A program made the position numbers and the translations under genes. A stretch of 10,224 bases of DNA from Micrococcales bacterium (lineage in GTDB: Bacteria > Actinomycetota > Actinomycetes > Actinomycetales > Cellulomonadaceae), in assembly GCA_009783975.1 (NCBI GenBank), contig WRCL01000031.1:1-10224 (forward strand). The letters are read 5' to 3'. Numbering within the stretch: position 1 is the stretch's first letter; every line of letters starts with the position of its first letter. Below the pieces are notes generated by a model, which saw only the letters and a list, made by a program, of their open reading frames with translations, was not told where the DNA came from and searched no databases. This document shows positions 1-5,547 of the stretch, in pieces.

Positions 1-1
1 C

Positions 2-211
2 ACAACCCCCGGCGACTCGGTCTTCACCCTCACCTCCCGCACCGCCGACACCCCCACCTCAGCCACCTACCACATCCACGTCGAGCCCGCCCCACCCCGC
101 ACAGCCTCCCTCACCCCCACCGCCGACCCCACCCGGACCTGGCTCTGGGCCGGCGCCGGGCTGACCATCCTCACCGGCACCTTCATCCTCTTCGCCCGCC
201 AACGCGTCTAA
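2..211 (+). CDS. C-terminal fragment of a secreted/surface protein with a membrane anchor
   Basis: The frame is open from the window edge and ends at TAA 209-211, giving 69 residues of a protein whose start lies outside the window. The first part (VFTLTSRTADTP, then ATYHIHVEP) has the alternating beta-strand look of the last strand of an Ig-like or cadherin-like extracellular repeat. A Thr/Pro-rich linker follows, then one hydrophobic segment (WLWAGAGLTILTGTFILFA) and a short basic tail RQRV. That order is typical of a membrane-anchored surface protein with its C-terminus inside. I see no LPxTG sortase motif before the membrane segment. The family cannot be decided from this fragment. The gene is convergent with dtd. 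Confidence 0.7.
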   Translation, partial: TTPGDSVFTLTSRTADTPTSATYHIHVEPAPPRTASLTPTADPTRTWLWAGAGLTILTGTFILFARQRV

Positions 212-388
212 GTGCGTTGCCTGGTCAGGGGCGTGAAGACATGAGGACCATCCCCATTGTCCTGTCCTTTTCGAGTGCACCGGGCCGACGGGAAAGCAAC
301 GGTTCTCAACACTGGTCTCGACGCACACCGTGACGTTCGACCAACAGGTCTGCCGAAAGCTCTGTGGTGCGCACGAGCCACGGCACAG
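212..388. other. Convergent intergenic region, possible weak bidirectional terminator
   Basis: These 177 bp lie between the stop of the surface-protein gene and the stop of dtd. An interrupted hairpin at 314-342 (GGTC/GACC outer stem with two short inner 2-bp stems) could stop transcription from both sides, but it has no T-tract. A 30-codon ORF starting at ATG 241 has no ribosome binding site and no recognisable composition, so I do not call it. Confidence 0.3.
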
Positions 389-820
389 CTACGGGACAGA
401 CTCCAGCACGATCGTCACAGGCCCGTCCGCGACCATCTCGATCTCCATCTGGGCGCCGAACACCCCGGTCGCCACCGTCAAGCCGTGCCCGATCAACGCG
501 TCGACCAGGGCATCAAGCAATGGCTTGGCGGCCATCCGCGGCGCGGCGTCGTTCCACGTCGGGCGCCTGCCTTTGCTCACGTCGGCGTACAAGGTGAACT
601 GGCTGATGACAAGAACCGGTGCGCCCGCCTCAACGGGTGAGCGTTCGTCGTGCAGGATCCGCATGTCGGCGATCTTGCGGGCGGTGTGCTCGACCTGGAC
701 GATCCCGTCGTGGTGGGTCACTGCGACGAGGACGACCAGGCCTGGTTCGGTGATCTGCCCGACGATGGCGCCGTCGACCCGCGCTGCGGCGCGGGTGACA
801 CGCTGGATGACGGCTCTCAC
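389..820 (-). CDS. dtd: D-aminoacyl-tRNA deacylase (DTD)
   Basis: The 143-residue protein is the full usual length of DTD. This cytosolic enzyme hydrolyses D-amino acids, and by-product glycine, from mischarged tRNAs. It begins with RAVIQRVTRA, the standard N-terminus. It carries SQFTLYAD at about residues 73-80 followed by KGRRP, and the Gly-cisPro loop as GPVT at 133-136. These are the two family signature motifs that build the active site across the dimer. The start is GTG 818-820, chosen because it gives the canonical N-terminus. It overlaps the DUF2516 stop by 4 nt (GTGA), so translation is probably coupled to that gene. The frame stays open far upstream of this start, but that extension is an out-of-frame reading of the DUF2516 gene. 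Confidence 0.96.
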   Translation of the reverse strand: MRAVIQRVTRAAARVDGAIVGQITEPGLVVLVAVTHHDGIVQVEHTARKIADMRILHDERSPVEAGAPVLVISQFTLYADVSKGRRPTWNDAAPRMAAKPLLDALVDALIGHGLTVATGVFGAQMEIEMVADGPVTIVLESVP

Positions 821-1149
821 CAGCGGCTCGATCCACCGCCCCGGCGCCGGGTGTGCCGGGAGACTGCGGGCCGCACGTCGAACAGGTACACGAGCGCGGC
901 GACGCCTGAGGCGAGGGCGAGCAGCCCGAACGGTGCGCCGACTGCGATGCCGCCGGGGAACGGCGTGGCGATGAACGCTGCGGCAGTGGCGATGCCCAGG
1001 ACGGTGCCCCAGAAGACTTTGGTCTTTTTCCCTTCGGCGACGAAGGCGCGGGCTGGTCGGAGCAGTGCGTCGACCAGTGCCCATGCGCTGGCGACGAAGA
1101 TCGCCAGGTAGAACACGAAGAACAGTGTGTACTGGAGCCATCCGACCAC
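817..1149 (-). CDS. DUF2516 family membrane protein
   Basis: A 110-residue protein with three hydrophobic segments: about residues 4-28 (starting WLQYTLFFVFYLA), 46-63 and 67-88. The last is followed by the family-typical ending VYLFDVRPAVS and a basic, Gly/Ser-rich tail. Between the first two segments is a basic patch, AEGKKTKVFW. These features match DUF2516, an actinobacterial inner-membrane family of unknown function that often lies beside dtd or other translation-related genes. The start is GTG 1147-1149 and there is no ribosome binding site. A TAGTCT -10-like box ends 6 nt before the GTG, so the mRNA may be leaderless. The gene could also be read from the ygfZ transcript 53 bp upstream. 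Its stop overlaps the dtd start. Confidence 0.85.
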   Translation of the reverse strand: MVGWLQYTLFFVFYLAIFVASAWALVDALLRPARAFVAEGKKTKVFWGTVLGIATAAAFIATPFPGGIAVGAPFGLLALASGVAALVYLFDVRPAVSRHTRRRGGGSSRW

Positions 1150-1161
1150 GCCAACAGACTA
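1150..1161 (-). promoter_or_regulatory. Candidate leaderless promoter -10 box for the DUF2516-dtd pair
   Basis: On the minus strand TAGTCT (1161-1156) matches the actinobacterial TAnnnT consensus. It is followed by exactly 6 nt and then GTG, so RNA starting about 7 nt after the box would begin on the start codon. The -35 region is weak (TGTGCT-like at a 17-nt spacer). The absence of a Shine-Dalgarno sequence supports this reading, but the promoter is inferred. Confidence 0.4.
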
Positions 1162-1202
1162 CGTGACACTGAGCACCGAGCACACCTGCCTGTCGCCGGG
1201 TC

Positions 1203-2309
1203 CTATGGCGCCAGGCCCAGCCCACGGCCGAGCGGGCCTCGCACGGCCGGGCGGTCAGGGGTGAGCCCATCAGGGTTGACGATGACCTCTTGGGCGGCCG
1301 CGACGAGGTCGCCGTCGTCGTCAGGCACGCTCAGCGGTGCGTCGGGGCTCGTGGCCCGGCGCACGACAGCCAACCCGATGGGACCAAGCTCGTGGTGCCG
1401 CGCGCAGGTCGTCAGGACCCCCACACGTGCCCCCGAGGCGTCGAGCACCGGTGCGCCAGCACTGGGCAGCACGTGCCCAGAACCGTCGAGGTGCACCATG
1501 GCCAGGCGTCGAGGAGGACGGCCAAGGTTGTGCACACGCGCGACGGTCTCTTGCCCCCGGTAGCAGCCTTTGTCCAGGTGGACGGCGGTGCGCAGCCAGT
1601 CCAACTCGTGCGGCAGGGCGCGGTGGTCGACCTCGTGGGCACCGCTGGGGCGCCACGCGGCGACGCGCAGGGCCTCGGTCGCCCAGGTCCCGGCCAGAGC
1701 GGCGCCGCGTGAGGCGACGTGCGCGTCGAGCTCGGCGCGTGGGACGAGCACCAGCCGCCAGGGTCGGTCGGTGCCCGGGTGCGCCTCGTCGGGCGGACCG
1801 TACCGGGTGCCACCAGGTGCGGTCGTCGGCCATGGGTCGCACCACACGACCGGGCCGTCCGGGTCACCTTCGCCACGGCGCGGTTCGCCGACCGCCGCCC
1901 ACTGGTCGGTGACGTCAGCGACCTGCACCCGCAGCATGAACCGCATCGAGTCCAACCAGGCCGCCAGCGCCGCAGCGGTCGTCGTGAGCAGCCAGGTCGT
2001 CGTCGCGTCGTCGACAACCCCCGCGGCATGCTCGATATGCCCGTGCGGGGAGAGCACAAGCGTCTCGGTCGAGCTGTGCGGTGCCAAGGCGCTCAGGTGC
2101 CCGCTGGTGATCGAGTGCAACCACGACAACCGGTCCGGCCCGGTGACCGCCACAACCCCCAGGTGCGAACAGTCGACGACGCCCTGGCCAGCGACCAACG
2201 CCCGCTGCTCAGCCACAGGGTCGCCATAGTGCCAGGCCACCCCCACGTCTGCCGCGACAGCCCCAGGCCGTGACAGCAACGGCGAGCGCCAGCCAACACC
2301 GGCCATCAC
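1203..2309 (-). CDS. ygfZ: YgfZ/GcvT-like folate-binding protein, Fe-S cluster maintenance
   Basis: A 368-residue cytosolic protein of the GcvT/YgfZ fold. YgfZ proteins bind tetrahydrofolate and support assembly or repair of certain Fe-S enzymes such as the radical-SAM protein MiaB. The diagnostic motif DKGCYRGQE lies at about residues 246-254 with the conserved Cys249, followed by TVARVHNLGRPPRRL. The N-terminal GcvT-like part includes VVDCSHLGVVAVTGPDR at about 44-60, and a C-terminal barrel follows the motif. The actinobacterial version is longer than E. coli YgfZ mainly through the Pro/Gly-rich stretch at 140-185. The start is GTG 2307-2309 or the adjacent ATG 2304-2306; no clear ribosome binding site separates them. 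It is probably co-oriented and co-expressed with DUF2516-dtd downstream. Confidence 0.92.
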   Translation of the reverse strand: MMAGVGWRSPLLSRPGAVAADVGVAWHYGDPVAEQRALVAGQGVVDCSHLGVVAVTGPDRLSWLHSITSGHLSALAPHSSTETLVLSPHGHIEHAAGVVDDATTTWLLTTTAAALAAWLDSMRFMLRVQVADVTDQWAAVGEPRRGEGDPDGPVVWCDPWPTTAPGGTRYGPPDEAHPGTDRPWRLVLVPRAELDAHVASRGAALAGTWATEALRVAAWRPSGAHEVDHRALPHELDWLRTAVHLDKGCYRGQETVARVHNLGRPPRRLAMVHLDGSGHVLPSAGAPVLDASGARVGVLTTCARHHELGPIGLAVVRRATSPDAPLSVPDDDGDLVAAAQEVIVNPDGLTPDRPAVRGPLGRGLGLAP

Positions 2310-2381
2310 CCGACCCGCGCCATCCGCGCAGAGGCCAGGCAGTACGTCTCTGGCGCGAGACCGTCAGGCAAGACGCACAAC

Positions 2382-2477
2382 TTACTTGCTGACCAGCCGG
2401 TAGACGACCAGGCCAGCGAACCAGGCGACGGCCAGAGAGGTGGCCACGAGGAACCCGATGAACACAACCTCAAGCAT
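2382..2477 (-). CDS. 31-residue single-pass membrane protein
   Basis: ATG 2475-2477 opens a 31-codon frame ending at TAA 2382-2384. It begins MLEVVFIGFL, continues with a hydrophobic run through VAWFAGLVVY, and ends RLVSK. This is one transmembrane helix of about 22 residues with Arg and Lys only at the end, so the C-terminus is predicted to be cytoplasmic by the positive-inside rule. AGGA lies 7 nt before the ATG as a ribosome binding site. The same bases form TAGGAT, which would fit a -10 box 6 nt before the ATG. It is 72 bp upstream of ygfZ on the same strand. No family name comes to mind and the function is unknown. Support is the start signal, the helix composition and position. Conservation cannot be tested here. 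Confidence 0.65.
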   Translation of the reverse strand: MLEVVFIGFLVATSLAVAWFAGLVVYRLVSK

Positions 2478-2808
2478 GGTTCGATCCTACCCACCTGGTG
2501 GCGCCAGGAACCAGCGCTCACCAAGGGATGGGGGGCACGGGTCGTCGTCTGCGGAAGAACTGGGGGATTTTTGCGTGTGGGGGGCTGTGGGCGGGCTGGC
2601 GACGCGGGGTGCGCGGACCACTCAGGTGGCCGATCGGACAGCGCCGTGTCCCGTCGTCGTCGCCGGGCCACCCTTGACCAGGCAAGACATCGGCAACTGT
2701 GCCCACTGTCTGGGCGGGGACGGTCCGGACACCGGGTGCCGGTTCTTCACGGGGGGCAGACCAGTGCGACGATATGCAGCGACGACTGGTGACGAGCGAG
2801 GAGCAGGT
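2478..2808. other. Divergent intergenic region between the small membrane protein and VKOR
   Basis: These 331 bp contain no gene I can support. Near the minus-strand gene are a CCACC-T-GGTGG repeat (2491-2501), an overlapping CCTGG/CCAGG pair (2494-2508) and the palindrome TGGCGCCA (2499-2506). Further on, GGTGGCC (2625-2631) pairs with GGCCACC (2666-2672) around an inner GGACA/TGTCC hairpin (2636-2651). A TTGACC -35-like hexamer at 2674-2679 faces VKOR, but I see no convincing -10 box at the right distance. A GCCCA/TGGGC hairpin lies at 2701-2715 and GTCCGGAC at 2723-2730. Short palindromes are frequent in GC-rich DNA, so each is weak alone. Confidence 0.4.
2798..2803 (+). promoter_or_regulatory. 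Ribosome binding site that sets the VKOR start
   Basis: GAGGAG lies 5 nt before GTG 2809-2811. It favours this start over GTG 2764 and over ATG 2440, which would add 123 residues of non-protein-like composition. Confidence 0.7.
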
Positions 2809-3513
2809 GTGGACGAGCAAGCACGGGACCTTGACCCGCCGGTCGTTGACGTCGGGGCCGACGTGGACGGTGACACCGACGACCTTGACGAGCTCGAGGT
2901 GGACGGGGACGACCCAGACCTTGAGCATGCGTCGAGCGTGGTGTGGCGGCGGCGTACGGCCCTGGAGATGCTCGTCTCGGGGCTTTTCGGGTTGTGGGCG
3001 GCGTTCGTGCTGTCGATCGACGCGTGGTTGCTCGCGCTCAACCCGAAGCGGGATATGTCGTGCAACATCTCCGAGGTGATTGCGTGCGGGAAGGTCGCTG
3101 ACGCGTGGCAGGCGAGGCTGCTGACGTTCCCCAACGCGTTCTTGGGGATCTTCTTCGAGTCGGTGGTGCTCACGGTGTCCATCGCGCTCATCGCGGGGGT
3201 GGTGTTCCCGCGCTGGTTCATGCGGGGGGTCCAGGCCCTGTACACCGTGGCGTTGTTCTTCGCGTTGTGGTTGTTCAGCCAGTCGTACTTCGTCATCCAC
3301 GCGTTGTGCCCGTGGTGCTTGCTCATCACGTTCACCACGATCCTCGTGTGGGCGGGGCTGACCCGGATCAACATCCGCGACGGGCATATCGCGTCGACCC
3401 CGGCGCTGCGCAGGTTCATCGTCACCAGCACCTACTGGTACCTCGCGATCGCCGCGTGCGCGGTCATCGTCGGGATGATCCTTGGCAAGTACGGTTCGAG
3501 CCTGATGGATTGA
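2809..3513 (+). CDS. Vitamin K epoxide reductase (VKOR) family thiol oxidase
   Basis: A 234-residue inner-membrane protein. Bacterial VKOR homologues replace DsbB: they reoxidise a DsbA-like thioredoxin-fold partner and pass electrons to quinone. Both redox pairs are present. Cys85 and Cys93 lie in the extracytoplasmic loop (SCNISEVIACGK), and the quinone-side CPWC is at 167-170. The loop motif LTFPNAFLGI and the RWFMRG segment are typical of actinobacterial VKORs. Hydrophobic segments are near 53-75, 110-132, 142-162, 166-184 and 208-226. The first ~45 residues are a very acidic, Asp-rich cytoplasmic tail. No DsbA-like partner is in the window. The stop is 2 nt before the ABC ATPase start, so the two genes are likely one operon and translationally coupled. 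Confidence 0.93.
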   Translation: MDEQARDLDPPVVDVGADVDGDTDDLDELEVDGDDPDLEHASSVVWRRRTALEMLVSGLFGLWAAFVLSIDAWLLALNPKRDMSCNISEVIACGKVADAWQARLLTFPNAFLGIFFESVVLTVSIALIAGVVFPRWFMRGVQALYTVALFFALWLFSQSYFVIHALCPWCLLITFTTILVWAGLTRINIRDGHIASTPALRRFIVTSTYWYLAIAACAVIVGMILGKYGSSLMD

Positions 3514-3515
3514 CG

Positions 3516-4427
3516 ATGATCGAGCTGCGGGCGGTGACCAAACGGTACGGCGACCTGCTCGCCCTCGACGACGTGGGCTTCACTGTGCGTCCTGGGCGTC
3601 TGACGGGGTTCGTCGGTGCGAACGGTGCAGGCAAGACCACGGCGATGCGCATCGTCATGGGGGTGCTGCGCGCTGATGCTGGGCAGGTGCTCATCGACGG
3701 TGAGCCGCTGGACGCCACGACGCGCCGCCAGTTCGGGTACATGCCTGAAGAACGTGGCCTGTACCCGAAGATGAAGGTCGCCGAACAGCTTGCCTACCTG
3801 GCGACGTTGCACGGGTTCGACACTGCGACGGGTCTGGCCCGGGCCCACGTGCTGCTCGACCGGCTGGGCCTGGCGCACCGGGCCGGCGACCCGGTCCAGT
3901 CGCTGTCGTTGGGCAACCAGCAACGTGCGCAGATCGCTGCGGCCCTGGTCCACGACCCGTCGGCCCTCGTGCTCGACGAACCGTTCTCCGGGCTGGACCC
4001 GCTGGCTGTGGACACCGTCGTGGCTGTGCTCACCGAGCACGCCCACCGGGGGTTGCCGGTGCTGTTCAGCTCTCACCAGCTTGACGTCGTCGAGCGGTTG
4101 TGCGACGACCTGGTCATCATCGCTGGCGGGACGGTCCGCGCTGCCGGTGAGCGTGAAGAGCTGCGGGCCCACCACGGCGGCTCGCGGTACCAGCTGGTCG
4201 CGCCAGGTCCCGGGTGGGTCGGTGACGAACCGGGGGTGCAGGTCGTCGAGGCCACCGCCGAGCAGGTCGTGTTCACCGCTGACGAAGCGACCGCCCAGCA
4301 GGTGCTTCGCACCGCGGTCGACCGTGGGCCGGTGCACCGGTTCGCCCCGGTCGTGCCGTCCTTGGCCGAGATCTTCCGCGAGGTCATGACCGGTGCGCAG
4401 GTGGCCTGTGAGCAGGTGGCACCGTGA
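3516..4427 (+). CDS. ABC exporter ATP-binding protein, NatA/YhaQ type
   Basis: A 303-residue nucleotide-binding subunit. Walker A is GANGAGKTT (34-42), the signature is LSLGNQQ (130-136), Walker B is LVLDEP (151-156) and the switch histidine is His187 in SSHQLD. The Q-loop reads YMPEERGLYP, with Glu in place of Gln, and the signature has GNQQ instead of GGQ. Both are normal for the NatA/YhaQ subgroup. After about residue 225 comes a DUF4162-like tail ending PSLAEIFREVM, also typical of this subgroup. It would power export by the permease encoded next, with which it overlaps by 4 nt (GTGA). Family members export Na+, peptides or drugs; the substrate here is unknown. The start ATG follows the VKOR stop by 2 nt and has no strong ribosome binding site. 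Confidence 0.93.
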   Translation: MIELRAVTKRYGDLLALDDVGFTVRPGRLTGFVGANGAGKTTAMRIVMGVLRADAGQVLIDGEPLDATTRRQFGYMPEERGLYPKMKVAEQLAYLATLHGFDTATGLARAHVLLDRLGLAHRAGDPVQSLSLGNQQRAQIAAALVHDPSALVLDEPFSGLDPLAVDTVVAVLTEHAHRGLPVLFSSHQLDVVERLCDDLVIIAGGTVRAAGEREELRAHHGGSRYQLVAPGPGWVGDEPGVQVVEATAEQVVFTADEATAQQVLRTAVDRGPVHRFAPVVPSLAEIFREVMTGAQVACEQVAP

Positions 4428-5530
4428 ACGCGCCGGCACCGGCGACGACGACCCGTGCGACGTTCCTCGTCGCCCGGCGTGAGGTGCGCGCCCAGCTGCG
4501 GTCCAAGACGTTCTGGATCTCGGTCGTCGTGCTGCTCGCCATGGTGCTCGGGGGGATCCTCGGTTCGACGTTCCTGTCCGAGCACATCGGCCGGCCCCCA
4601 GCGGTCGCAGTGGTGCCCGAGCTGGCGGCCGCCGCGGCGCACGCTGGCCTGGACACTGTCGACGTCGCTGACCGGGCTGAGGCCGAACGTCTGCTGCGTG
4701 ACGGGACGGTGAGCGCCGCAGTCGTCGTCCCCGTGCCGGCCGACGGTGTCGGGCAGGCGCGCGTGCTCGTCTTGGGCCTGGACTCAGCGCCCACCCAGGT
4801 CGCTGACGTGCTCGCGGTCCGTCCGCCGGTGAGCACCTTGGACGCACCACGCGCTGACGACCTCGCGGTCATGTGGGTGACCATCGGGTTCGGGATGGTG
4901 TTCTTGGTGACGATGACGATGTTCGCCATGCCCATCGCCCAGAACACGGTGACCGAGAAACAGACCCGCGTCGTCGAGCTGTTGCTGTCGGCGGTGCCGA
5001 CCCGGGCGCTGTTCGCCGGCAAGGTCGCGGGCAGCTGTGTGCTCGCCCTGGCTGAGATCGTCGCGATCGCGGGCGCTGCGGTCGGGGCGTTGTCCGCCAC
5101 GGGACGCACCGAGCTGCTCGACCAGCTGACCGGGCCGATCGCCTGGTTCGTCGGGTTCTTCGTCGTCGGGTTCGTGCTCATCGCTGTGATGTTCGCCGCC
5201 GCTGCGGCGCTCGTCTCACGCCAAGAAGACCTCACCGCGGTGCTCCAGCCCATGGTGTGGGTGGTGATGGTGCCGTACTTCCTCGTCGTGTACCTGCGTG
5301 GTAACGCCACGGTGTTGACGGTGCTGTCGTACGTGCCGTTCTCCGCGCCCCTGGCGATGCCGGTGCGGTTGTTCTCCGGCGGGGTGGCGCTGGTCGAACC
5401 GCTGGCGGCCGCGGTGGTGCTCGTCGTCACCACCGGGCTCGTCGTCGCGCTGGGCACACGCGTGTACGAACGGTCGGTGCTGCGCACCGGGACCCGCGTG
5501 CGCCTGCGTGAGGCGTTGCGCGGTTCCTGA
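4424..5530 (+). CDS. ABC-2 type exporter permease, NatB/YhaP-like
   Basis: A 368-residue membrane subunit that pairs with the preceding ATPase. Its architecture is that of the NatB-like ABC2 family. There is a basic cytoplasmic N-terminus (ARREVRAQLRSKTFW), one membrane helix at about 31-50, and an extracytoplasmic domain of about 95 residues. A C-terminal block of about five helices covers roughly 150-172, 200-224, 238-264, 276-291 and 322-344. EKQTRVVELLLS (178-189) is the conserved cytoplasmic coupling motif, and SRQED with a downstream Pro recurs in the family. GTG 4424-4426 overlaps the ATPase stop, so production of the two subunits is probably matched by coupled translation. The substrate cannot be inferred. 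Confidence 0.92.
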   Translation: MNAPAPATTTRATFLVARREVRAQLRSKTFWISVVVLLAMVLGGILGSTFLSEHIGRPPAVAVVPELAAAAAHAGLDTVDVADRAEAERLLRDGTVSAAVVVPVPADGVGQARVLVLGLDSAPTQVADVLAVRPPVSTLDAPRADDLAVMWVTIGFGMVFLVTMTMFAMPIAQNTVTEKQTRVVELLLSAVPTRALFAGKVAGSCVLALAEIVAIAGAAVGALSATGRTELLDQLTGPIAWFVGFFVVGFVLIAVMFAAAAALVSRQEDLTAVLQPMVWVVMVPYFLVVYLRGNATVLTVLSYVPFSAPLAMPVRLFSGGVALVEPLAAAVVLVVTTGLVVALGTRVYERSVLRTGTRVRLREALRGS

Positions 5531-5547
5531 CCGTCTACGCTGGGCCG
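5531..5547 (+). promoter_or_regulatory. Candidate leaderless promoter of the ABC-F gene
   Basis: TACGCT (5536-5541) fits the TAnnnT -10 consensus and lies 6 nt before GTG 5548. There is no Shine-Dalgarno sequence. The surrounding CCGTCTACGCTGG recurs with one change (CCGTCTACACTGG) at the promoter at 7367-7379. The -35 side is poor: TTGCGC at 5516-5521, with a spacer of only 14 nt. Confidence 0.45.

Noticed and set aside
2..211. LPxTG-type sortase anchor on the surface protein
   Set aside because: No LPxTG-like motif precedes the membrane segment, so a plain transmembrane anchor fits better.
2306..2671. A 121-codon minus-strand frame whose stop overlaps the ygfZ start (TGATG)
   Set aside because: It runs through the 31-residue membrane gene in another frame and has an Arg/Pro/Ser-rich shadow composition with no domain.
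2440..2808. A 123-residue N-terminal extension of VKOR from ATG 2440
   Set aside because: Its composition is not protein-like for this family, it overlaps the start region of the minus-strand small gene, and a clear ribosome binding site marks GTG 2809.
3432..4850. A 472-codon minus-strand open frame
   Set aside because: It is antisense to the exporter genes, which have full family motifs. Long antisense frames are expected in GC-rich DNA.
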